From: Lumbricus terrestris
Taxonomy: Eukaryota; Annelida; Clitellata; Crassiclitellata; Lumbricidae
Direction: 5' to 3'
DNA length: 64,000 nucleotides
NCBI GenBank assembly: GCA_949752735.1
Contig: OX457043.1
Coordinates: forward strand, 5,552,775-5,616,774
A program made the position numbers and the translations under genes. Positions within the stretch are counted from its first letter, which is position 1, and every line of letters begins with the position of its first letter. The notes under the pieces are model-generated. The model saw nothing but the letters and a program-made list of their open reading frames with translations. It searched no databases and was not told where the DNA came from. Below, one piece after another: positions 1-13,000 of the stretch.

Positions 1-1872
1 AGCAGCGATCGCTGTTTTCCCGTCATACTTTTCAAGTTTAATCCGGATCCCACGGTCTACTGGAACTCTGGTTCTCGTCTGACTGGCAGAACGTTGACGT
101 GTTCTGTCGTCAGCGGAACTCCGTTGAGGTGAATCGCTATCATCGCTCGATTCATCCTCTTCCCCGATCCTTGATCCGACGCGTTGCTTCACACGAGTCT
201 GTTCTCTGGCAACTCCTCTATCCTTGTGTCCTCTGACCTTGACGGGAGACCGAATACGTTCACCCGACGAATTTCTATCGTCGCTGGTCACCACTGCCAC
301 ACGTCGTTGTCCTTGGTCTTTCTTCTTTAGAATAGACCGACTTGACGACGGGTCAGTACGCTGTGTCGGCACCGTGATTTTCACTTTTCGCTTCGCCTGA
401 CGATGATGACTTTCATCATTCGTCTTTGTTCTCTGCTCATCCGGATCCGTTTGTGTGGATGCATCGTCAGATGACACCACTTTTCCTTTCACCCTGACAT
501 CCTGTTGCACCAGTCGTCTGACTTTAGGAGAATTACCATGCCGTGATTGTAACACTCGTTGTTCTGGTAATGCATTCTTTCGTACCGTTTCTTTACTGAC
601 CTTGTTTTGTTTTTCTTTTTCAGGAAGTCTTACCATCGGCTGTGGCGACGACTCCTGCCTCCGTTCACGAGAAGCTGACAAGGCCTGCACTTGCTGAGTG
701 AGCAGAGTCAAACATTCCCGGAGAACTGACAGTTCATTCTTCACGTCGACATCCACACCATTCCCTGAGACGCTCTCAATCGTCTCTAGTCGAGGAACAT
801 GCCTGCGAGATGCACCAGCACTTCGACTCGACCTTTCTTTCACGGAGAGTACCTCCGCACATCGCTCTGGTAACCGGTACACATCCCTGTCAGGACCAGA
901 CGGGACTACACGTTCAGAAAACATGGGTCTGCTGTCCCGAACAGCTTCCGAAACTCGTGGAACCGAACGGAGCCAATGCTCAACACCAGCAACAGAAGAA
1001 GAAGTCTTAAAACGGTCGCGAACCAATTCAGCTTCAACTTCTAAATCAACAAACTCCCTTGAGTCACCAGTACCTAGATCAACAGGCACAGCCACATCAG
1101 ATTGAGCAAAACCACCAGCTACGTTCAAATCAGGCCAACAAATTTTTGGACGAGCGCCAAAGTACTCACAATCAGGTCGAGAAACATCCATGGAAAGATT
1201 CCCGGTTGAAAAGTCAACATTCAAAGGCGGAAAAGGGACAGTGCGTACCTCAGAAGTTTTGACCCCACTTCTGGTACCACTTTGTGGCGTCCGACCCTCA
1301 GCAGACAACGCCTGCGCCGCTTCTCTCTTGCCCTCGGCCGCAAGCGCCTCTGTATGACCGGGTCGGTCTTCCTCGGTGGCCCCTGCACCACCAAGAGTCT
1401 CTGACAGCCCAAGACCCGAGAGACCCGCGCTCTTACCAGGATTGCCTGGATCTCCTGAGTCGCTGTCTGCGCCGTGCGCGCCGTTGTCACTTTCACTGAC
1501 GGTCGAAGAAGCCCCTGACACCGACGCCTGCGACCGGGTGTGCAGCGCCGTATCGTCGGACCCGCTCTCTGCCGAGCCCGCGGTCGCCGAGTAGGCGACG
1601 TCCTGAGATGGAGGATGGCCGACTCCCAACACAGGGTCCGTTGTCCCACCGGCAGAGCGTCCTCGCCGTGCGCCACCCGTCGCGCCTTCGGTCCTTGTCT
1701 TCTTGCCCTGTTCGTCTTTACTCTTGCGCACCATGCTGCACTTGGCGGCCACTGAGCCCTCGCCACCAACGGGGACTACTGAGCGCATGCCCTGCCCCGT
1801 CGCCCACAGTGACTGAAACCATGACCATTCCAGCGGCCCGAGGCCGAGGATGCGCCACGACCGATTTCCCAT
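1..1872 (-). CDS. Retrotransposon gag-like ORF (partial, runs off the window)
   Basis: An open frame of at least 624 codons reads leftwards from the ATG at 1872-1870 and is still open at base 1. The next in-frame stop upstream is near 2032-2034; ATGs at 1788 and 1734 are alternative starts. The N-terminal third is basic and Gly/Ser/Asp-rich, followed by a Gln/Leu/Ser/Arg-rich stretch that could be a coiled coil. A long charged, low-complexity region comes next. The last visible residues, IRIKLEKYDGKTAIAA, resemble the start of the capsid region in Ty3/gypsy Gag proteins (xKYDGKTxWxxYxxxF). The 1230-2300 stretch is much richer in GC than its surroundings, as expected of a separate insertion. 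The family call is tentative because zinc knuckle, protease and RT would lie outside the window. Confidence 0.5.
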   Translation of the reverse strand, partial: MGNRSWRILGLGPLEWSWFQSLWATGQGMRSVVPVGGEGSVAAKCSMVRKSKDEQGKKTRTEGATGGARRGRSAGGTTDPVLGVGHPPSQDVAYSATAGSAESGSDDTALHTRSQASVSGASSTVSESDNGAHGADSDSGDPGNPGKSAGLSGLGLSETLGGAGATEEDRPGHTEALAAEGKREAAQALSAEGRTPQSGTRSGVKTSEVRTVPFPPLNVDFSTGNLSMDVSRPDCEYFGARPKICWPDLNVAGGFAQSDVAVPVDLGTGDSREFVDLEVEAELVRDRFKTSSSVAGVEHWLRSVPRVSEAVRDSRPMFSERVVPSGPDRDVYRLPERCAEVLSVKERSSRSAGASRRHVPRLETIESVSGNGVDVDVKNELSVLRECLTLLTQQVQALSASRERRQESSPQPMVRLPEKEKQNKVSKETVRKNALPEQRVLQSRHGNSPKVRRLVQQDVRVKGKVVSSDDASTQTDPDEQRTKTNDESHHRQAKRKVKITVPTQRTDPSSSRSILKKKDQGQRRVAVVTSDDRNSSGERIRSPVKVRGHKDRGVAREQTRVKQRVGSRIGEEDESSDDSDSPQRSSADDRTRQRSASQTRTRVPVDRGIRIKLEKYDGKTAIAA

Positions 1873-3250
1873 TTCGGTAACCAAGACTTTCACGGAGAGA
1901 CGGCTCACGCTGCTCACACCGCCGGGCCGAGTCAAGCTGAAGCCCGGGGAGCGATAGAGATCGGCAGCGGCCGAAACTCCCAACTTTGCACTTAGCCTGT
2001 CAACGGAACACGCGCCGCTACCGTGTCCAAGTTACCCGGCGCGCTTCCCGAGTGCTCGCCTCACTCGTCCACCAGCCAACGGCAACAGCCGCCTTTACCG
2101 AGACCTGCCTTCTCGGACGCTCGGAAGAGCGTCGTGGTGGTTGCTGGTCTGTTATGGGAAAACCGAGGTAAAAATAAAAGACCTGGCGGTCTTGGGGGAA
2201 CAGGTATCGGGTAGCCCCGTCTCCGAAGAGACTTATTTATTGTCGCTATATTCTACTGGCGCCGTTCGCCCTAACTCAGCAGTTACGGACCTCAGGTAAA
2301 AACCCTCAATAACACTTGGTCTTTACTCTCAAAATTTACTCTGCTTCCCACGCTCCTAGTTTGCCAAAGCTACAAACTATCCTCTACCCGAGGGGAGCAA
2401 CAACTCTCTACTGTACCACTTTAACTCTGATCAAAACCCCAAAACTTGGTGCCCCTGCTTTACTAAATCGAGCGTATATCACCGAGGCGTCGGCTTCATG
2501 CGCCCCGTGGAGTCACCACTCTCCACCCGTAACCTTCGCGTTACGCTCAAAAGACTCTCAACGATCGCTAAGACAGCAAGATCGTGAATGCAACACGTAG
2601 ATTCCCTGGCAGGAAGGAGCCCAACCCAAGTCCTGCAGAATCACCAACACGTGTAGCCAAACAGTAACCGGATACTTCACCAGGGGATTTCACCCTATAC
2701 AATGTAACACTTCCGCAGACCAACGGAGCTGCGGCGTCTCCGGCCTTGTAACCGTACCCCTGAAACAGAAGATTGAACCCCTAGAGATCGATGACTGAGT
2801 AACGAACCCCGACAGATCGTCCACCTGAGCTCTCACAACTGCGTATATCAGGATCGCCCAATCATGTTCAAATGGCTACAGCCAATCCTGTTGAGACAGT
2901 AGAACACAACCGATTTAACTATGAACGAATTCACGAACACAGTACGTATGGAGTAGTCGGCAACTACTCCACGTTATAAGCAACGCACCGTGTGGCAGGC
3001 TTTATTCCACCGGCAACACGCTATGCTTTGGCTTAAACGTGGACATCGGTCTTCCGTATACAATGACCGAAACCTAAATTTTAACGAAACCGGTTTCAGT
3101 TTCTTTTCTACTAAGCCAAATGGCTACCTAACGAGAGTCAGGGTTACTCCCGCTATTTACCCACAAGTTATATTTTACGTGTACTTGTCTTGTGGCCTGT
3201 CCGCCACAGACAGAGCCTTTTCCCTCCGTCTCTGCTGAGCTATGGCGCCA
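1873..3250 (-). mobile_element. Probable 5' leader/LTR side of the gag-bearing retroelement
   Basis: No coding exon is supported here. The stretch lies directly upstream of the gag-like ORF and abruptly meets an (ATT)n tract near 3250. On the minus strand an AATAAATAAG polyadenylation-like string lies near 2230-2240. I could not fix LTR ends or a primer binding site, because only one end of the element is in the window. Confidence 0.35.
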
Positions 3251-3261
3251 TAAAAATCGTC

Positions 3262-3480
3262 TTATTATTAATATTATTATTATTATTATTATGCTTTGCC
3301 TTGAGGCACTTCATTCCCCAGATACTTTGATATTATTATTAATTAGGATTATTGTCTGGAGGGTCAGGCCTTGTCATTGTTATTAATATTATTATTATAC
3401 ACGTTAAGTCTGTTAATATCATTATAATAATAATAATTACTATTATTATTATAATTATTATTATTATAATTATCCTATTA
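3262..3480. repeat. (ATT/AAT)n microsatellite region
   Basis: Degenerate runs of ATT/TTA on the plus strand (3262-3291, 3333-3345, 3382-3396, 3418-3475), interrupted by unique sequence. They sit between the retroelement and the last gene exon. From 3481 to 3960 I see no exon, repeat or conserved motif. Confidence 0.8.
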
Positions 3481-3960
3481 TTATCCTCTACAACCAACCT
3501 CAATAACAAAAGGTACAATTAACAATACAAGCAGAAGCTATTATTCTAAATGACAATAAGTGTGCCAACGTTTAAGTCCCCCTAGTTGCCAATAATTAAG
3601 TATCCCGTATTATGGCTCAGCTAAAGTGCATCGAATGGCCATCGAGTTGAAACGCTGGAGCCTGGACACCTATAGAGAGGCGTTGCATGAGAAAACAAGT
3701 ATCTCTCAATTCTGGCCATTTCGAGAACAGCATGAGCAGAGAAGTCACGCAATTGAATTCACGTAAGTTTCTATGTAGCCATAATGCATATTCTGTTAGC
3801 ATGCATATGTGTATGCATGTATTTAAGTGCGTATGCGTAAATGCGTTTGAATGCGTGTCTATACGACTATGAGATCTGTTAAATATGCACTTCTTTATGT
3901 TTATGTGACTTAAGAAAATTCTAAGCAGCAACCAATTCGACGAAAAAATCATCTATTTAC

Positions 3961-4074
3961 CTCATCGCAATTACACCAATGCGAGGAGACGTTATTGTAA
4001 TAATTAATTTTTCCACCAGTGCAAGTGTAGCCAAAACAATAGTCGAATGGATTCTTCCAACCGCCGTTAATGTC
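3961..4074 (-). CDS. Unit 8 exon C (alpha type)
   Basis: 114 nt, phase 0-0, 38 codons. It begins DINGGWKNPFDYCFGYTC and ends SSHWCNCDE, giving the C-x4-C ... C-x-C pattern of alpha modules. The acceptor is TTTCAG and the donor GTAAATAG, the same donor as in units 5-7. This is the last exon I can place: no CCxC exon D is found before the retroelement at about 3250. Confidence 0.75.
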
Positions 4075-7000
4075 CTGAAACATTTCACACGAGACATCGC
4101 CTTGGTTAATCACACATCAAATCGCAAAGATACATTTCGATATTGTAGTCGTGATCATCTGAAGATTTCTACAGCGCCCACAAGAGCGAAGTGGCGGGAA
4201 CCAGCTTATTTGCAGGGGCTTAATAAAAAAAATCAAGATATTGAATTAACGCATGCAGTATGTCGACCACGTCGAAATAAGAACAAAGAGAACGCATTAC
4301 CTAGAATCCAACGATTATGATTATGAGCTCCTTGAGCGTTGATACATTTTATCGATCTCTGTTAACCAAGTCATATTGTGAGTGCTTCTGGTGAGGTTCT
4401 TTCTGAAGAGGTCAATGACAAATTTACTAAACTGATAACGATCACGACCCCAATAGGCCTACTCTATGATGCGTAACGGTTAAACGGCTGAAGTGGGAAA
4501 AGAAACTTTCAAAAACACGACACTTACGTGACACTCCATGGTTCTAGTATAATCGTCGCAGGAACTGCAATAGAAAAATTTCTATTTTAGTTACGAGATA
4601 ATAGCTTAAAATAATCTTATAAATTAGTGCAGACGCTGCAATGAAATAACTCGAACATTCTTAATAATTATATGGAACCGGAACATAAGAAAAAAACTCG
4701 TCTAAGTAGACTGTCACATTCTTCACCACCATCATTGACAGCAAAACGTATGGGGTGCAGTTTCAGTCATTTCTTCTTACACCTTTGCCGACATTCTTTT
4801 CCAACTTTGCTCTTATTTTCCAGCAAATAGGATCCACACTGAAATCCTTGTTCAGTGTCTGCGGCAATTGCAAGTGAAGGACTTGCCAAAGGTCCCTACG
4901 CGGCGACTTGAGGTTGATTCGAACCTGCAACCCTTCGGCTGCAAGGCGACGAAATACCCACTGCACCACCGCGCCCCAATAGTATTATGCTACCATATGG
5001 AACCAGAAATTTCAGGCAATCACCAATGAAAGAATAATGATGCGCAGGTGCAGGGTCTCCGAACTTGAATTAGACTACTGTGCGCATTTAAATCTTACGG
5101 GTGCAAAAACTTGAAGTTAACGGTAGGCTAGTAACTGTGGAAATCGTGATACATTCTGGACACTCTGTGCTGAACAAGTCTGTCGGTGGACCGCAGTAGG
5201 CTATTGATAAAGATCGCTGTACATTAATTTGTTTGTAACATGTCATTAGTCAGGTGATCATCTTACCAAACTCTGCAGAGACCGATGTAAACAGTGACGT
5301 TGATAGGCACAGCGTCGCCAACATACACTCGTGTATCTCCATATTGGTATCCTAGTTGACCGTTATTATCGATATAAGCTATGTTGTCTTCGTCATCTCC
5401 CGAGGCTACGTGGGGTGTATTACCGTATATATCGAAACTAGTCATGACACATCGCACTGTGTATAAACAAAAGCAAGTATAAGATTACATAGTGATATAT
5501 AAAATATTAGAGCTAACATGGCGCATACTATAAAACGCTATTCAATAAAATGTCCATGCTCACTGGGTCAATTCTACAAAGTGTCAGATGGCCCTTTCTT
5601 CATTTAAATCACACCATTGTGCTTAGTTGCCATTCCTCATTCATTCACCACTTGCTAACCTCTCACCCATTTTTTAAATTCCTCTGTGTTTCCAGTCTTT
5701 TGCGAAATTATGCACACACAAAATTATTCGTGAAAGATGCTGACATCTTTTACCATAATGTTTTGAGCGTACAGGACATACAAAGGGCTTAGGAGGATCT
5801 ATTGGCGTGTGAATTTTCATCTATCCGATGCTGCTTTCGTTGAATGTTGACATCTACAGTGGTGTGGGTAACAGACGGTGCACACGAGATCCATACTGTA
5901 AGTGCGATAGCTGCATTGTCCTTTATATTGTCATAATTACTTTTTATCTTTCTAAAATATCATGTCATTTAAAAGCCAATATTTTGTCTTTACTTTCTAA
6001 GACTGAACAATGATCAATACAGCGGCGGCGCTAAAAGGCAACCTGGGGCTAAGCCCCCTTTAAAAGGCCATCCGGGTTTATAACATGCAAAACTGAAATA
6101 TTTTCCCAATTTTCGACCGGACGACTTGAAAAAAAGGTCGACAGAAATTTTTGTGAATGAAAATGAAAAATTTTCTCTGCGGAGATTCAGTCCCTCAAAC
6201 TGAAATCCTGGCGCCACCACTGAATCAATAAGTTCCGGATTTAAATGCTCTCTGACTCCCGCGGCACGATAGGCCTAATGCTGGTGAGACAGGATTACAC
6301 ATCAGATGTCTACTCCACGAGACGTTTTCAATTAGGCCTATTATGTCGATTTGAAGGCCTAAACCCATTTGCTGCCCAATCACTGTCGCTACCATAAAAT
6401 ACAGTTTCAGAATCTCAACCGCCCTCATGAACGTTATCAAAAAGACCATTGAACTATTCAAACAGATTAGTCCCCTGCAATGCAGTAGTCAGTTCTATTC
6501 ACGTCTCTGATCCGTACTGCTTTGGTATAGAATAACCTAGACACTGCATTGCATAACATATGCCACATATTATAGGTATGAATCAGCAACTAATAGAGCA
6601 GAATGGCAGTTGTTTCGCTTATAATAGGGACTGCAATGCAACATGGTCATAGTCGCCCTTTACACTGAGCAGTAAGTTTCCTATAATATTTGCCTACTAT
6701 TTGCAGCCTTCCGTAGGTCTAATTCCAAATCCGACCGGTCATCAAGATGGTGACAATTCGACACTGGCAATTGCAGTCATAACACAAACATTCTGAAGTC
6801 ACGTCTGAATTCCACTGGCTAAATCAATAATTCAATATACACGGTGAATACAAGTGCCTACAAACATGCAAGATTGGATTATTAAATTCGTTCAGTTACA
6901 CTTATTCCGGGAGCATGCAACGATGCCAATTTTCACATGTGCATAATAAAATACCTGCATGCGCTTGAATGAATGAACACAATGTAAATACACATACCTT

Positions 7001-10000
7001 GAGGTGTAGTTGTTGTAGTTGGAGTTGGATGTGTTGTTGTTGGAATTGGAGTTGTGGAAGTGGGAGTTGGAGGTGGTGTTGTTTCAGTGGGAGGTGGAGT
7101 TGTTACAGTTGGAGGTGGTGTCGTTTCAGTGGGAGGTGGAGTTGTTACAGTTGGAGGTGGTGTCGTTTCAGTGGGAGGTGGAGTTGTTACAGTTGGAGGT
7201 GGTGTCGTTTCAGTGGGAGGTGGAGTTGTTACAGTTGGAGGTGGTGTCGTTTCAGTGGGAGGTGGAGTTGTTACAGTTGGAGTTGTAACAGTTGAAGTTG
7301 GTGTTGTTACAGTTGGAGTTGTAAAAGTTGGAGTTGTTGTATCTGAAATTGTCATCAGTTATAATATTAAAGTCACCGTCTGGATCATCATCATCGTCGT
7401 TGTCCTAATCATCACTTTTGTCTTCATCATTATAATCGTCATCGTCCTCAACATCATAATCGATGACAATCTGTTCGTATTCGTTGTGTTTTCGTGCTCA
7501 ATCTTCATTTGATAGCAATATTTTTCAATTTTCGACCCACTTTCATGACCACCCGTTATTTCCAACAGTTTCTTAAATTAGCTCTCAATATCAAATTTGC
7601 TTTATTTCGTAAAGACCTTTTAAACCCCGCATGTTTGAACGCAAGCTGTTGACATACGAACCAATTTTCCTGCTCTTAAATATCACCATCCGCTTGTACA
7701 CAGCTGTCGAAGCTGCTTTGCGATTCGCCGTTCAAGTATATAATTATGGCAAACAACAACGTCAGAAGCCACTGTGGTTGAGGCTGCAACCGACATGATC
7801 TCGACGTTGAAAAAGTCATCATGCGCTACATGTACGTTCTAAAAACAGTCTCACTGATCATCGACTGAATCGCAGTATTTAGCCTTCCCACACGACTCAG
7901 GATACAGCTCGGTTAAGTTATTCTTTCTGTGATCTGCCTTTTCAACATACATTTTGCCGCTAGGCTTCGGCTCACAGACATAGAGTTCTACTTAATAGCA
8001 GCTCCAGATTTTAAGGTCACTCATCCGCTTGACGCCTCAAACACGGTTCAAGAATATATCTGTCACTAGGCCTACTATGCTCGTGGACTAGGCTACTTGT
8101 GCTGTTGACCTGATTCGCCGTCTTTTTCACCGTTTGTATTTACTGAATGATATCTATCACAAGGATCATAGTTCTCGCTACTCAGTCCATTGTCACGGTC
8201 TCATTCAACAAACTTAGTCTGCTCAGAACGCTTCTGAGCCTAAGCACGATGTGAATGATTGGCTAAGCTTATACATCGTCATTTCTAACAAGCGATGACT
8301 GTGTCGACTAGATAGCGTGATTGAACTTAGCTCCTTTCATTAGCTCCTTTCAGATTACGGTCTACTCCTCTCTTGTCCTCTATTACTTGCACGTTTTGGC
8401 GGTCGAAGATATTTAGGCTATTGATCATTGTTTGTTGTGAACAGATACGAAGAGACAGGATTTTTTTTCAAACAATCACAATTGAATTTCCACAAATTAT
8501 TATCACGTGAATTCAGACAACATGCTTCTCATTAAAATACATAAACTTAAAACTACTTGCTGTACTCCCAACTGTTGCAACTGCGAGCTTAGAAATTGAG
8601 TTGTGTGAGTAGGCCTACCTTCCAATTTGGACCATTGTATTTTCCGGATCTAACTAATGCAGTAAATGCATTTTATATATCAAAGAATAAAATTTACTAC
8701 GCCTCTTACCTGGTATAAGCTCACACGTGCAGCAAGGCGGAGCATCTAGTTCGACATTTCTATAACCCTAAACACAAATTTAATACATTAAATTTTAATC
8801 GACGGTGGATAGGCAGCAATTTAAATATCTTGATGTCATCCTTTGTTTGTGTCACTCACAAACATTTTGCTATCCGACCACGAAGAAAAAAGTCAAAGCA
8901 GTTATATGAATTATACTTGTGTTTACTTTTCTATGCATGCATGAAGATAAACGATGTTCTATCCGGAGTGTTGTATTGAAAAGGAAACTGTGATAACTAT
9001 TTGCAAGATGTTGCACCGTATGTATATAGACAGTTTGGTAGGAAAGTAAATTGGCTTACTAAACAAAGCTTCTACCTTTGAATTAATACTCCGACTGTGT
9101 GTTGCATGGTCCTGTGAGTACCTGGATAGGCAGCAATTTGACAGTACCTCGACTAGAAGAACTTTTGGCTTCGTTTGATAATACACTTCTAAAGTGTTCG
9201 ATACATTCACGTATTTTCTGTTGGGAGGTTCGTCGAATTTGTTGAAAACAGAACGTTATTGTCCTAAATTAAACTCTAAGTCATCCTTAAACAGATACAG
9301 ACCTCGACTAGTCTGGAGAATAGGAGAAGCAAAAGATAAACAAACTATGACCAAATGCCTAGGCCTATACTCCAAAATTTTCATTCTGGCGAGAGCATTT
9401 GGGTAGATATGCAGGTGAATTCTAAGCGGAAATCAATTGGAACAAATCATCTATTTACCTCTGGACAACTACACCAGTGCGAGGAGATGGAACTTCCATA
9501 GTCCATTCTGCCACCATAGCAGGAGTAGCTAATACAATCGTCATTGGGATCTGTATACTCTCCGCTGATGTCCTGTAACAGTTCAGACGAGAAATCGTTT
9601 TTATTAAGTAATTAAGTAAGTATGTATTTCTCTATTAATCCAACTGCACAACCGCACTTTGATATACATGAAAATTAATTAAGCGTCGTAAAGCATTCTA
9701 TTAAAAACTTTTTCTCATTAAGTTGTCTGCCCGTGGGACAATTTGGACATGTGGTTTGGGACACATGGAATAAGGGATCGAGTGTCCTTATGGGAGGGAT
9801 GCGCGGGTTTAAAAAGAACATGTCCCGAAACCATCAAGGCAGCGGTAAGAGGCTTCTATCTGCATTTTCACTCAGCTGTTCAAATGTTGGGCTATACTCT
9901 GGAATATTAGCGACGTCCAACTAGACGCGCCATAATAGACTGTAGTCTATTGCACCATGCAATAATCATATGCAATCGCAAGACTACATTCAGATATTGA

Positions 10001-13000
10001 ATTATCGCATGCATTATGTCGACTAAGCTTATATCGAAATAATAACAAAGAGGAGAAAGCCAGAAGACATAATCGCTGATTTCTATATCTAAAAGGAAAG
10101 TAAAATTTAAAATGTTAGTCAGTTACAAACAAAACGGCACGCTTAGTAACGTTTGAGCGTAGGCTAAATGAAAAAAATATGAAAGCATAAAGAGTCAACA
10201 ATAATTGTCTGCTGAAGGAGAACCGTGTGATGATTTGTTTGCATGCGCACTTGTTATAGCGCCTCTTTCAGCCCTCAACCGCTACTCAGAGGCACTCCCG
10301 ACTACAGCGCGGACACTGCATCGGAGTTTCACGCCGAAGCGCTGAGCAGTTGCGAGTGAAGAACTTGCCCAAGGTCCCTACGCCGCGACTTGAGGTGGAT
10401 TCAAACCTCGAACCTTCCGGCTTCAAGCAACGACGCCACCACTACACCACCGCGCCCCACTTATCCGCCTTTTCACACAGCTGTTCGAATGTAGTAGGCC
10501 TTAGACTAGATGTAGTTTCAGTGAAGGACAATATTATTACGCAACATTGATATCGATTACGACCTCAAAACTCAATGATGCGCAAAGGTTAAACGACTGC
10601 GGAGGAAAAATCAAACTGAAAAAAACACGACACTTACCTGACACTTCATCAAATGAGTATATTCGTCGCATGAGCTGCAGAAGAAAAATATTTGTGGTTA
10701 AAAGTTAGCTGAAATCTGTGAAACTGTTGCAAAAAACAATGTTAACATTCTTCTTTCAATATGACCACGGGCCAATACGCAAAGATTAAATTTTCGTCAA
10801 CGTAGACTGCCAAATAGATCACCACCAGTATTGTCAGCAAAGGTGCATTCGGAACAAAATCTATCTGCAATGCAGCTAAGTTGAATTAGGCGCCCAATTC
10901 AATCTCACAGCTGCCAAAATATGAAGAAAACGGAAGGCACTGCGGAAACAGTAACACGCTCTTGATACTCTGGTCGGAACAGTAATGTTGTGATGTGTCA
11001 CTGTAGATAAAAACTTACAATGCACTCATTTGTTCATACGTCATAGGCTACTGATAATTGGTATCTTACCATGCTCTGCAGAGGCCGATGTAAACAGTGA
11101 CGCCGTCAGGCACTGGGTCTCCAATATTCACACGTGTATCTCCATATTGGTATCCTAGTTGACCGTTCTCTTCGATATAAGCTATGTAGTCTTCATCATC
11201 TCCGGAGGGTACGGGGTATATATCACCGTATATATCGAAACTAGTCATGTAACAGCGAGCTGTGTATACACAAAAGCAATTCATATAGAAGTAGACCATA
11301 CATTAAATCTAGAGCTAAGAAAGCAGGAAAAGATCGTGACAACGCTAAACAATAAAATCTTTCTTGTTCCAAATGCAATTCTCCAAGGCGTTAGATATTC
11401 CTTTGGTCGTTCTATACAAATCAATGTGATTAGGTATCAATCTCCATTAATTCACCATTGGCACCAGTTTGGTTAGTTTTTCTCTTTAATCCCAAATGTT
11501 TCCAGTCCTATTCTAAACTATGAACAATTGTTGAAAGACGCAGACATTTTTCACGATTACTCTGTTGTGCAGAAATTTAAGATATGGGGTATAAGTCACT
11601 TACGACCTATTGCGCGTGATTTTGTAGGTATCAGGTACTTTTTGGCAAAATGTTGACACCTACATTTTGTGATTGATGACCTAGACGGCGCCACTAGGTG
11701 CGTGCTACTACCACATCGTTTCTTTTAACTGGTCTTTTGACTTTTGTCTTTCTAAAATATCAGTTAAGAAATTCACAGTTTGCCTTCAATTTCTAAGGTT
11801 AAAGAGCAGATCTAAGTTTTGGATGATACCTATAATGCATTATTTTAATAATTATAATGCGTCGCTGATCCGGGACTGCAATGTTACAGGTGAAGATGTC
11901 TAGTCTGAATCTCACTGGCAAAAAACAGTTGTCGATAAGTACAAAGAAACATGCAAGAAAACATTGGATTATTCGAGGCATAATAATTATGCTCTTGCAT
12001 AGTGACTCATTATATATAGGCACATTGAAGCGTTTGCATGCATTTGCACTTAGCTACATGGATACTTGGAATTATACATACGAGGTGGTGGTGTTGGAAT
12101 TGTAGTTGTTGAAGTTGGAGTTGTTCCAGTTGTAGTTGTTACAGTTGGAGTTGGAGGTGTTACAGTTGGAGTTGGAGGTGTTCCAGATGGAGTTGGAGGT
12201 GTTACAGTTGGAGTTGGAGGTGTTACAGTTGGAGTTGGAGGTGTTCCAGATGGAGTTGGGGGTGTTACAGTTGGAGTTGGAGGTGTTACAGTTGGAGTTG
12301 GAGGTGTTACAGTTGGAGTTGGAGGTGTTACAGTTGGAGTTGGAGGTGTTACAGTTGGAGTTGGAGGTGTTACAGTTGGAGTTGGAGGTGTTACAGTTGG
12401 AGTTGGAGGTGTTACAGTTGGAGTTGGAGGTGTTACAGTTGGAGTTGGAGGTGTTACAGTTGGAGTTGGAGGTGTTACAGTTGGAGTTGTTGTATCTGCA
12501 ATTGACATCAGTTATACCATTAAGTCACCGTCATCATCATTGTCCAAATCATCACTTTTGTCTTCATCATTATCATCGTAGTCGTCCTCAACATCATAAT
12601 CGATGACAATGTGTTCGTTTTCGTCGTGTGTTCGTGCTCCAGCCTTTTTTGAACGCAATATTTTTGAGTTTGCGACTCACTTTCACGACCACCCGTCATT
12701 TCCAATATTTTTTTTATCATTTAACTCCCAATATCAAAATTGTTTTATTTTGCAACGCTCTCTAAGCAGGCTTTTGACATACGAACCAATTTGCCTGCTC
12801 TTAAATATCACCATCCGCTTGTACACAGCTGTCGAAGCTGCTTGCGAGTCACCGTTCAAGTAGGAAAACAACAAAGTCAGAAGCCACTATGGTTAAGGCT
12901 GCAACCGACATGATCTCGACGTTGAAAAAGCCATCGTGCGCTACATGTACTTTCTAAAAACAGTCTCACTGATCATCGACTGAATCGCAGAATTCAGCCT

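Noticed and set aside
1221..1769. 182-codon Arg-rich minus-strand frame
   Set aside because: An alternate frame of the longer gag-like ORF, which stays open for at least 624 codons and has a recognisable Gag-like segment.
3900..3960. Possible CC-containing exon D for unit 8 (TGCTGC near 3926-3931)
   Set aside because: It lies 30 bases past the exon C donor in text homologous to the normal intron of other alpha units, and no acceptor precedes it.
8761..8770. Nearer TATAG acceptor for alpha exon D
   Set aside because: It would shift the frame and give a stop within the exon; the GTTTAG six bases upstream keeps frame and the CCxC motif.
12066..12606. Plus-strand Gly/Val-rich and Leu/Glu-rich frames opposite the linker exons (also 7019-7512, 17164-17704, 38225-38540)
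   Set aside because: Mirror readings of the Thr/Pro coding repeat; only the minus-strand frame has matching splice sites and phase.
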